A DNA stretch of 10,696 nucleotides from a bacterium (GTDB lineage: Bacteria > Patescibacteriota > Microgenomatia > Daviesbacterales > UBA10151): the NCBI GenBank assembly GCA_027364775.1, contig DAHXOS010000037.1:1-10696 (forward strand). Direction: 5' to 3'. Each line of letters begins with the position of its first letter. Positions within the stretch are counted from its first letter, which is position 1. The notes under the pieces are model-generated. The model ran no database searches. It saw only the letters and a list, made by a program, of their open reading frames with translations, and was not told the DNA's origin. Shown piece after piece: positions 1-6,740 of this stretch. The position numbers and the translations under genes are program-made.

Positions 1-53
1 TTCAGAAAATGAGGGTTTTTAAAATAATAGAACCTCTGGCTTTTACAAAGAGT

Positions 54-537
54 CTACTTTTGAACTAGTTGATGCCTATCTAAAACTCTTTCCAAATCCG
101 CTATTATAATTGCTGCCTGAGAACGATAAGCTAATGCAGCTTAATTTGAATAATCTTCTACGCGTGTAAAGATAAAATCATGCGATTCTTCACCTTTTCC
201 TTGACCAGTAAATAGTACTACTTGACGCTGAAGCAAGCCTGAGTTATCAATTAAGGATGAGTCAAGAATATCTAGGCTTAAGGGTAACCTAACTTCACTC
301 TGTACAAGTACTAAATCTGGTTGCGATGATCTGCTAACTGTATATTTATCTAAATATTGATACCTTGTCCAGCTAATTGATGTTGGGTATCTTAGATAAA
401 AAGATTTCCCCATGTTTATCAAAATCAAATTGCTTATCAGTAGGATACCTTGAAAGTAACTCATCAATTTGCTGAAGATAACCTGACTCTCTGTCTGTTC
501 TTGCCATACATCTGGAATTTATACTCTTATTAATCAT
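54..537 (-). pseudogene. Decayed hypothetical protein gene (frameshift plus in-frame stop)
   Basis: Three stretches of plausible protein join on the minus strand. The first starts at an ATG at 535-537 (or 505-507) and runs to a stop near 373. The next frame continues sensibly from about 402 down to a TAA at 141-143. Past that TAA the same frame carries on for 28 more codons to a TAG at 54-56, with text such as AALAYRSQAAIIIADLERV that reads like real protein. Moving from the first frame to the second requires removal of one base, most simply from the A5 run at 398-402 (T5 on the coding strand). The TAA could come from CAA by one change. The repaired product would be about 150-160 residues with no membrane segment visible. 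I do not recognise its family. Sequencing error could explain one lesion, less easily both. Confidence 0.5.
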
Positions 538-561
538 TTTGCAATAGTTTAAACTTAAACT

Positions 562-981
562 ATGCATTTTCTGAAAAAATTTCTTCTTTTTTTATTTTCT
601 TTAGGAATCTTTCTATATGTAGTTTTTAAAATTGAACCGCCAAAAGACTGGATATCTGCATCAACTTTCCAGATTTTAGTCTTTTTTATCCCTTTAACTT
701 TAACCATAACTTTTTTTGTTAATTTATTTATAAATTATTTACCTAGAAGTTTTATTTTAGGTTTAAGCTTTTTGGTTTTAAGTGCTTTGCAATCTTTAAG
801 GGTATTAAATATTTTATCTGGAGTTATTGTCATTGTTATTGCTATCTTATTATTTAAGCTTTTCCCAAAAACCAGGATGCCACATAACTTACCAGGCTTA
901 AATTTTTTTACTAAAATACCTAAATTAAGATTGAATAATAAGAATAATAGGAGTAAACTCTCAAAAAATAGGAGAGGATAA
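562..981 (+). CDS. Small multi-spanning membrane protein with basic tail, unknown function
   Basis: This 139-residue protein is not recognised. It shows about four hydrophobic segments (roughly residues 5-22, 34-56, 61-78 and 82-101), followed by a 38-residue tail rich in Lys, Arg and Asn that should lie in the cytoplasm by the positive-inside rule. No catalytic motif is visible. The stop lies two bases before the metG start, and the metG ribosome binding site (AGGAGAGG) sits inside the last codons, so the two genes are probably co-transcribed and translationally coupled. No clear ribosome binding site precedes its own ATG, where the upstream bases are nearly all A and T. Its 5' end runs against the decayed minus-strand gene. 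The reading frame and coupling make it a credible gene; a role in RNA binding or membrane anchoring via the tail is only a guess. Confidence 0.75.
   Translation: MHFLKKFLLFLFSLGIFLYVVFKIEPPKDWISASTFQILVFFIPLTLTITFFVNLFINYLPRSFILGLSFLVLSALQSLRVLNILSGVIVIVIAILLFKLFPKTRMPHNLPGLNFFTKIPKLRLNNKNNRSKLSKNRRG
970..977 (+). promoter_or_regulatory. Ribosome binding site of metG
   Basis: AGGAGAGG lies 6 bases before the metG ATG, within the final codons of the upstream gene. It is one of the few clear Shine-Dalgarno sequences in the window and supports both the metG start and translational coupling. Confidence 0.75.
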
Positions 982-983
982 AA

Positions 984-2390
984 ATGGGAAAATTTTATTT
1001 AACCACAACTTTGCCTTATGTAAATGCTGAACCTCATATTGGCTTTGCCATGGAAATTGTTCAGGCAGATTTTATCTGTAGATATCACAACTTAACCTGC
1101 GATGAAGTAATTTTTAATTTTGGTACAGATGAACACGGCCAAAAAATTTATAAAACAGCATTGGAACAAGGCAAAGATCCTCAATCCTATGTTGATGAAT
1201 ATGCAGCTAAATTTGATGATTTAAAAAAATTTTTAAATTTAAGCTACACCAATTTTATTAGAACTACAGATCCTCATCACAAAAAAGCAGCTCAAGAATT
1301 TTGGCAAAGATGTTTTAAAAACGGTGATATCTATAAAAAAATATACAAAATCAAATATTGTGTAGGTTGTGAATTGGAAAAAACAGATTCAGAGTTAGTA
1401 GATAGCAAGTGCCCTATTCATCCTAATTTAGAGTTAGAAGTAAGAGAAGAAGAAAATTACTTTTTTAGGTGGTCCAAGTATCAGCAACCTTTGCTGGATC
1501 TTTATCAAAACAGATCTAATTTTGTATTACCAGATTTTAGACTAAACGAGATAAAACAATTTGTAGAGTCTGGCTTACAAGACTTTTCTATTTCCAGATT
1601 AAAAGAAAAAATGCCTTGGGGAATTGAAGTGCCAAATGATTCTGAACATGTCATGTATGTTTGGTTTGATGCCCTAATTAACTATATTTCCACCCTTGGT
1701 TGGCCAGAGGACAAAGACAATTTTGAAGCTTTTTGGCCAGGAGTGCAAGTTGCTGGTAAAGATAATTTAAGACAGCAATCTGCGATGTGGCAGGCAATGT
1801 TAATGTCTGCAGGTCTACCTAATTCCAAACAGATAATTATTCACGGATTTGTTTTAAATGGTGGTCAAAAAATGAGTAAGTCCTTGGGGAATGTTATACA
1901 TCCTTATGATCTAGTTAAAAAATATGGGACTGATGCTACCAGGTTTTTGATAGGTAAAGAGTTTAATACCTTTGAGGATAGTGATATTACAGAGGATAGA
2001 TTGCGAGAAAGTTACAATGCTAATTTAGCTAATGGTTTAGGCAATTTAGTTTCCAGAGTGGCTAAACTAGCTGAAAAAAATAATATCTCATGCCCTAATG
2101 TATCATTGGATTTTTATGATTTCGTCAAAAGAGATTTAGCAGATTTTCAATTTAGCAGAGCTTTAGAAGGTATCTGGGCAAAAATTTCCTTAGTCGATGG
2201 CGCAATATCAACTGAAGAGGTTTGGAAGAAAAATCAAGAAGAATCTCGGATATTTATTGAGGATTACTTAACTTCAATTTTACATATTGCTTATAATTTG
2301 CAACCTTTTATGCCCGAAACAGCAGAAAAAGTCTTAAAACAATTCTCAACAGAAATTAAATCCACTGCTCCATTATTTCCCAGAATATAA
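984..2390 (+). CDS. metG: Methionyl-tRNA synthetase
   Basis: Charges tRNA-Met with methionine using ATP, in the cytoplasm. It is a class I synthetase: the HIGH signature appears as HIGF at residues 18-21 and KMSKS at 296-300. A zinc-knuckle insertion has Cys126, Cys129, Cys143 and His146 (CxxC...CxxH). The helical anticodon-binding domain follows, and the protein stops at residue 468 right after a PLFPRI ending, so the C-terminal EMAP/Trbp111-like tRNA-binding domain found in many bacterial MetRS is absent. Tyr12, Trp227 and Tyr234 line up with methionine-pocket residues of E. coli MetRS (Tyr15, Trp253, Tyr260), but the Phe300-His301 pair is Gln264-Gln265 here. The start is fixed by the Shine-Dalgarno sequence and the tight junction with the upstream gene. 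Identity is certain; the pocket comparison is from memory. Confidence 0.97.
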   Translation: MGKFYLTTTLPYVNAEPHIGFAMEIVQADFICRYHNLTCDEVIFNFGTDEHGQKIYKTALEQGKDPQSYVDEYAAKFDDLKKFLNLSYTNFIRTTDPHHKKAAQEFWQRCFKNGDIYKKIYKIKYCVGCELEKTDSELVDSKCPIHPNLELEVREEENYFFRWSKYQQPLLDLYQNRSNFVLPDFRLNEIKQFVESGLQDFSISRLKEKMPWGIEVPNDSEHVMYVWFDALINYISTLGWPEDKDNFEAFWPGVQVAGKDNLRQQSAMWQAMLMSAGLPNSKQIIIHGFVLNGGQKMSKSLGNVIHPYDLVKKYGTDATRFLIGKEFNTFEDSDITEDRLRESYNANLANGLGNLVSRVAKLAEKNNISCPNVSLDFYDFVKRDLADFQFSRALEGIWAKISLVDGAISTEEVWKKNQEESRIFIEDYLTSILHIAYNLQPFMPETAEKVLKQFSTEIKSTAPLFPRI

Positions 2391-2391
2391 G

Positions 2392-2484
2392 ATGGCAAAT
2401 GAAGATTCATTTCATTTAAGTATAAAGGCTCTTATCAAAAATAAGAAAGGTAAATTTTTGCTTCTTCACTCTAAATTATGTTAG
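2392..2484 (+). pseudogene. N-terminal relic of a NUDIX hydrolase gene
   Basis: A 30-codon frame opens one base after the metG stop. Its product starts MANEDSFHLSIKALI and continues with KNKKGKFLLL, which resembles the first beta strands of NUDIX hydrolases (a pattern like DSFHLxIKALIxNxxGKxLLL). It ends at TAG 2482-2484, four bases inside tatD, which is read in another frame. The NUDIX box (GX5EX7REUXEEXGU) and the rest of the fold are missing, and no frame downstream supplies them because tatD begins at once. The simplest reading is a gene whose body was deleted, leaving its start joined to tatD. It may still be translated as a leader peptide that couples metG to tatD. No Shine-Dalgarno sequence is visible. 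Confidence 0.55.
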
Positions 2485-3314
2485 TAGATACACATGCACA
2501 CCTTTTTTGGGACTCATATAAAGATGATTTAGATCAGGTGATCCAAAACTGCCTAAAGAATAATGTTACTACTGTTATTAATATAGGAATTGATATTACC
2601 CTTTCTGAAAAAGCTGCCAAATTAGAATCAGATAAAATTAAATTCTATTCTTCAATTGGTATTCATCCTGAAGAAGCCACTAAATATGACACCTCATCAC
2701 CAGAAGATTCTATCCAAACTGATATGGATATTTTGGAAAAAATTTATCAGGAAAATAAAGGTAAAGTTATTGGCGTTGGAGAATGTGGATTAGATTATTT
2801 ATTTGCTCAGGATAAAAAATGGCCATCTCCTGAGCAAATAAAAGAATTTCAAAGGTTACTTTTTAAATCTCAAATAAACTTAGCTAAAAAATTAAACTTA
2901 CCTTTGCTAATTCATGTCCGGGATGACAGATCAGAAAACCCTGAATTAATTGAGGCTTGGGATGAGGCGGTAGAAATGGTCGGTAACCACCCCACAGTTT
3001 TACATTGCTACTCAGGATTAATGCCCACTACCAAGAAATCTTTAGTCAAAGGGAATATTTTAATCTCTTTTGCCGGCAACTTAACTTATAAAAAGAATGA
3101 ATATTTAAGGGAGGCAGTAAAAGTTATTCCTTTAGAAAAGATTTTACTGGAAACTGATTCTCCTTTTCTCCCTCCCCAATCTATCAGAGGTAAAAGAAAT
3201 GAACCGTCTTATGTTTTAGAAGTAGCTAAAAATATTGCTGAGATAAAAAGAATTTCTTTAGATGAAGTTGCAGATAAATCTACAGAGAATTTTAAAAGAT
3301 TTTTTAACCTTTAA
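2478..3314 (+). CDS. tatD: TatD-family metal-dependent deoxyribonuclease
   Basis: Cytoplasmic hydrolase of the amidohydrolase-like TIM-barrel superfamily; family members act as 3'-5' exonucleases or DNases. The metal ligands are all visible: His6 and His8 in DTHAH, Glu102 in GECGLDY, His146 in LIHVRD, His176 in LHCYSG, and Asp227 in LLETDSP. The late RGKRNEPSY segment at 237-245 is also family-typical. At 278 residues it is slightly longer than the usual 255-265, the extra length lying around residues 66-95 and 107-120. The ATG is inside the tail of the NUDIX relic, with no clear ribosome binding site, so it probably depends on translation coming from upstream. Catalytic residues are intact, so an active enzyme is expected; the biological substrate cannot be told from sequence. 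Confidence 0.93.
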   Translation: MLVDTHAHLFWDSYKDDLDQVIQNCLKNNVTTVINIGIDITLSEKAAKLESDKIKFYSSIGIHPEEATKYDTSSPEDSIQTDMDILEKIYQENKGKVIGVGECGLDYLFAQDKKWPSPEQIKEFQRLLFKSQINLAKKLNLPLLIHVRDDRSENPELIEAWDEAVEMVGNHPTVLHCYSGLMPTTKKSLVKGNILISFAGNLTYKKNEYLREAVKVIPLEKILLETDSPFLPPQSIRGKRNEPSYVLEVAKNIAEIKRISLDEVADKSTENFKRFFNL

Positions 3315-3410
3315 AATGTATGTTTTTTGGATCCATACTAAAACCATAGCCTTTTAAAATTATTCAAGTTGCTTTCTAGCTTCAGATTGCTTAAACTTAA
3401 CAAAGTAATA

Positions 3411-3468
3411 GTTAATTGTTCATTGTCAATTGAGTAACTAATTAGCAGTTATCAATTAGCTGTTAATA
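3411..3468 (+). repeat. Degenerate AT-rich heptamer repeats
   Basis: Three adjacent 7-mers, GTTAATT, GTTCATT and GTCAATT, fill 3411-3431. Further on, ATTAGCAGTTATCA (3441-3454) is followed directly by ATTAGCTGTTAATA (3455-3468), a 14-bp tandem pair matching at about 10-11 positions. The tract ends 8 bases before the glycosyltransferase start. Protein-binding, promoter or slippage origins are all possible. Confidence 0.5.
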
Positions 3469-3476
3469 ATCATTTT

Positions 3477-5258
3477 ATGCGCTTAATTTTAGCTTTCATT
3501 TTAGGGTTGGTGCCTTTTTTTTATACAGCTGAATTAATTTCTAGAGTTCTTAAATTCTCCCTTCACTCTGTTATCGGTTTATCTGTAATAATCATCGGCT
3601 TCTTAATTGGATTTATCGGACCATATTATTTTGGTCCAGCCCAAGCCTCCCTGTTATCTTTATTTTTGCTTGGTGCAGGCTTAGGTCTAACAGCCCATCA
3701 CCTTTTATCAAAGCGCTATCTAATCTCAGAAAAATTAGAATCCCGTTTCGTTCAAAAACATGAGACCTTTTTTGAACGGATCTTAGAGATCTTACCAGGA
3801 GCTTTAACCTGGATAGCTTTAACCTCTCCACTTTGGTTATCTTTAACCTTACCCTTTGCAGTAGCCTACTTAATAATTATTGCTGATGTTTACTGGTTTT
3901 TATCCTCTTTAAGAATCGCTATTTTAATTATCTTGGGCTTTAAGAAACTAGAATGGGCTAGAGCTCAACCCTGGCTGGAAAATTTAAAAAAAGATTTTCC
4001 TAAAGAATGGGGCAATTATTACCATTTACTAGTTTTACCAACCTATAATGAACATGATTTCATTTTAGAACCGGTCTTTGAAGCAATTGCCAATTCAAAC
4101 TATCCTAAAGAAAAAATCTTTTTGGCTGTTGGTTTTGAAGAACGGGCACAAAAAGCTCATCCGGAAATAGTTGAAGAAGTTAAAAGAGCACTTAAAAAAT
4201 ATGAATCTAAAATTGGTGGAGTATTTACAACTGTCCATCCTGTTGGACTCCCGGGTGAAATTCCTGGACCTGGGACTAATAGAAATTGGATGATTAGAAA
4301 TGCAGTTAAAGAATTTAAGAAATTAAAGATTAAAGAAAATCAAGTTTTTGTTACAACATTAGACGCAGATTTTGTAATTCACAAGGAATTTTTAAGTGGA
4401 GCCTTACATAAATATCTCTCAACGCCAGCAAGTATTAGAGATAAAAGATCTTATACCGGAGCTTTTCTTTATTACAATAACTACTGGCAGGCTCCTACAC
4501 CAATGAGATTAATTTCAACCGGCACAGCTTTTTGGCAGATTGCCGAGATGGTGGGTTCTGATAAATACCAAAACTTTTCTTCTCTTTCAATCAATATGAA
4601 ATCATTACTTGATATTGGCCTTTGGATACCAAACAGGGTTAATGATGATTCAGGGTTTTATTGGAAAGCTTACTTCCACTTTAATGGGGATTATCAAGTT
4701 ATCCCCCACTTTTTACCGATTTCTGCAGATACCAACCTTGATGTTAATTTATATAAAACTTTTATTAACCAATACCAACAGCTAAAAAGATGGGCTTACG
4801 GAATTGAGCATATCCCTTTTATCTTTAAACAATACTTTAAAAGGACAGATATAGATTTTTGGAATAAAACTGATAAGTTAATTTTTGTGCTGTGGGCCAA
4901 TCTTAAGTGGGGATCACTGGCTCTTTTTGTAACTTTTGCCGGCTTAATAATCCCCTTTATTAATCCTTATTACGGTCAAACTGTTGTGGCAGTAAACCTA
5001 CCAATTATCTCCTCCTATATTTTAACCGCAGCCTTTGTGGGTTTATTTGCTACTGTTTATGTCCATGAAAAAACCGTTCCTCCCAGGCCAAAAGAATGGA
5101 ATACACTCCAAAGGATTTGGTCATATTTGCAACACCTGCTTGTCCCAATTGTACTGGTAACAATTTCAACTATTCCGGCAATTGATGCTCAAACCTCTTT
5201 AATGTTTGGCAGATATATTGAATATAGAACTACCAATAAAGCACGTTTAAATACTTAG
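3477..5258 (+). CDS. Membrane family 2 glycosyltransferase, processive-synthase type
   Basis: Predicted to transfer sugars from a nucleotide-sugar donor on the cytoplasmic face of the membrane, probably building or exporting a surface glycan. Hydrophobic segments occupy about residues 1-20, 31-50, 52-75, 105-125 and 128-153. A GT-A catalytic domain follows, with PTYNE at 188-192, the metal-binding DAD at 296-298, an acidic pair (DD, 390-391) where the catalytic base is expected, and QxxRW (QLKRW) at 435-439, the mark of processive family 2 enzymes such as cellulose and hyaluronan synthases. Three more hydrophobic segments end the protein (about 466-495, 508-530, 551-568). The long N-terminal membrane block exceeds that of simple synthases, and no PilZ domain is present. 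It is the first gene of a run of four. No clear ribosome binding site precedes the ATG. Donor and product are unknown. Confidence 0.88.
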   Translation: MRLILAFILGLVPFFYTAELISRVLKFSLHSVIGLSVIIIGFLIGFIGPYYFGPAQASLLSLFLLGAGLGLTAHHLLSKRYLISEKLESRFVQKHETFFERILEILPGALTWIALTSPLWLSLTLPFAVAYLIIIADVYWFLSSLRIAILIILGFKKLEWARAQPWLENLKKDFPKEWGNYYHLLVLPTYNEHDFILEPVFEAIANSNYPKEKIFLAVGFEERAQKAHPEIVEEVKRALKKYESKIGGVFTTVHPVGLPGEIPGPGTNRNWMIRNAVKEFKKLKIKENQVFVTTLDADFVIHKEFLSGALHKYLSTPASIRDKRSYTGAFLYYNNYWQAPTPMRLISTGTAFWQIAEMVGSDKYQNFSSLSINMKSLLDIGLWIPNRVNDDSGFYWKAYFHFNGDYQVIPHFLPISADTNLDVNLYKTFINQYQQLKRWAYGIEHIPFIFKQYFKRTDIDFWNKTDKLIFVLWANLKWGSLALFVTFAGLIIPFINPYYGQTVVAVNLPIISSYILTAAFVGLFATVYVHEKTVPPRPKEWNTLQRIWSYLQHLLVPIVLVTISTIPAIDAQTSLMFGRYIEYRTTNKARLNT

Positions 5259-5283
5259 ATGTGCTTTGCAAAAACTAATATAA

Positions 5284-5655
5284 ATGCTTAAAGATTTAAA
5301 TAATAAATTTAAAAAGTTTTACCTCTTTCAAGACAAGATGGTTTTTTGGTTTAACGGAGGTTCTTTATTTATTGGCTTAGTCTTACTTTTAACATGGGTG
5401 ACAATCTTATCTGCCTTACCGCCTCAAGTACCATTATTCTACTCTCTACCATGGGGAGACAAACAACTGGCCAGTAAAACTCAACTGATACTCCTACCAT
5501 CTTTAATCTTTTTAATTACACTGCTTAATATAACCTTGTCCTGGTATCTTCATAAATCACAAAACTTTATAAAAAAAGTTCTAACCGCCTCTTCCTTACT
5601 GTTTACACTTTTAATAGTTATTGCCTCTTTGAAAATTGTTTTAATATTTATTTAA
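5284..5655 (+). CDS. Small three-helix membrane protein, unknown function
   Basis: A 123-residue protein with a short basic N-terminus and three hydrophobic segments (about residues 26-45, 67-88 and 100-122). The loop between the first two carries LPPQVPLFYSLPWGDKQLA (45-63). It recalls the LPxxxPxH(W/F) loop of DUF1648 membrane proteins, but the match is weak and I would not assign it. It lies 25 bases after the glycosyltransferase and its TAA stop shares one base with the next ATG (TAATG), so it belongs to the envelope operon and is translationally coupled to the phosphoglycosyl transferase. It might be a partner subunit of one of these enzymes; that is inference from position only. Confidence 0.75.
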   Translation: MLKDLNNKFKKFYLFQDKMVFWFNGGSLFIGLVLLLTWVTILSALPPQVPLFYSLPWGDKQLASKTQLILLPSLIFLITLLNITLSWYLHKSQNFIKKVLTASSLLFTLLIVIASLKIVLIFI

Positions 5656-6740
5656 TGACTAATCTTTTACCACTACTTGTAAGTTTTCTAATTACAGTAA
5701 TTGCAACCCCGCTTACTATAAAACTTGCCGGGCGTTTTAACTTAGTTGATGACCCAAAAAAACGTCCCCACCCAGCTCATATTCACCAAATTATTATACC
5801 CAGAGCTGGAGGTTTACCAATTTTCTTAGGGTTGATAGTCTCAATTTCTTTCTTCATACCGTTTAGTAAACCTGTTATTGGTTTAATTTTAGGTTCAACA
5901 GTACTCCTTTTAACAGGACTTTTGGATGATTATTTAACCGATTTTAGACCTTTGCCTAGACTAATCTTACAATTTATAGCAGCAGCAATTGTTGTAGGTT
6001 CGGGGGTTGGTATTACTTTTATTACTAACCCTTTTGGAGGGATTATTAGACTGGATGAAATTATTTATACAATTTATCTTTTTGGCACTCATAATATAGT
6101 TTTAATTGCCGATATTTTTGCTTTTGTCTGGATTGTCTGGATGATGAATATGTTAAATTGGGCCAAAGGCGTTGATGGCCAAATGCCGGGAATTGCAGCA
6201 GTTGCAGCCTTAACCGTTGCTTACGTTGCCTATCAAGCCTATTTAAAAGGTGATCCAAACCAACTCCCAATTGCAAACTTAGCTTTTATTACCGCCGGTA
6301 GCGCCTTAGGATTTTTAGTTTTTAATTGGTATCCGGCTAAAATACTCCCTGGTTTTTCAGCTTCTACTATTTTAGGCTTTATGATAGCTTCACTTTGTAT
6401 CTTAACCAGTGCCAAGCTTGCAACGGCTTTATTAGTTATGGTTGTACCATCTGTAGATTTTTTCTATACCTTTTTTAGACGAATTTTAAATAAACAAAAT
6501 CCCTTAAAAGGAGACCGCAAACATCTACACCACCTGCTTCTAAAAAGAGGTTATACTCCTCAACAGATTTCCTTGTTTTACATATTTTCCTGTGCTATTC
6601 TGGGACTGCTATCAATTAATTTAAGTAGTCAAGGAAAACTATTTATTACAATTGGTATTGCAACTTTAGTTTTAGGTGCAATTGTATGTTTAAATTTCTT
6701 TGGGCTATCATTAAAGCAGTCAGAGTCAGACAGTGGATAA
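5655..6740 (+). CDS. WecA/MraY-like polyprenyl-phosphate phosphoglycosyl transferase, divergent active site
   Basis: Belongs to the integral-membrane family that moves a HexNAc-1-phosphate from a UDP-sugar to a polyprenyl phosphate (WecA, TagO, MraY). About ten hydrophobic segments cover its 361 residues. Family landmarks are DDPKKRPHP at 32-40 with PRAGGLPIF at 49-57, the Asp pair Asp91-Asp92 in LLDDYL, the NxxNWxKGVDG segment at 165-175, and the HLHH motif at 290-293 after GDRK. Two normally invariant acidic positions are changed: the first Asp of NxxDGxDG is Lys171, and the Asp of the MGD(S/T)GS motif is Phe234 (PGFSAS, 232-237). Asp174 is kept. The frame is intact and the rest well conserved, so this is a divergent subgroup and not a pseudogene. 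Whether it is a normal transferase is open. Its end overlaps the next gene by 55 bases. Confidence 0.85.
   Translation: MTNLLPLLVSFLITVIATPLTIKLAGRFNLVDDPKKRPHPAHIHQIIIPRAGGLPIFLGLIVSISFFIPFSKPVIGLILGSTVLLLTGLLDDYLTDFRPLPRLILQFIAAAIVVGSGVGITFITNPFGGIIRLDEIIYTIYLFGTHNIVLIADIFAFVWIVWMMNMLNWAKGVDGQMPGIAAVAALTVAYVAYQAYLKGDPNQLPIANLAFITAGSALGFLVFNWYPAKILPGFSASTILGFMIASLCILTSAKLATALLVMVVPSVDFFYTFFRRILNKQNPLKGDRKHLHHLLLKRGYTPQQISLFYIFSCAILGLLSINLSSQGKLFITIGIATLVLGAIVCLNFFGLSLKQSESDSG

Noticed and set aside
11..38. GAGG-TT / AACCTC inverted repeat as a terminator of the decayed gene
   Set aside because: Six pairs with a bulge and a long loop, without a clear T-run on the minus strand; too weak to call.
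373..567. Minus-strand 64-residue frame as a stand-alone gene
   Set aside because: It ends abruptly and its sense continues in the neighbouring frame, so it is treated as the front part of the decayed gene. Its extreme N-terminus also overlaps the plus-strand membrane protein.
3317..3339. GTATG...CATAC inverted repeat as the tatD terminator
   Set aside because: The stem is only five AT-rich pairs and no T-run follows.
3411..3468. CRISPR array or origin iterons
   Set aside because: Units are seven bases, degenerate and without spacers, and no replication or cas gene is near.
3613..3831. Minus-strand 72-residue frame
   Set aside because: It lies wholly opposite the glycosyltransferase membrane region, with Leu/Arg-rich low-complexity content and no motif.
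6061..6276. Minus-strand 71-residue frame
   Set aside because: It is antisense to the phosphoglycosyl transferase, whose motifs run through the same stretch.
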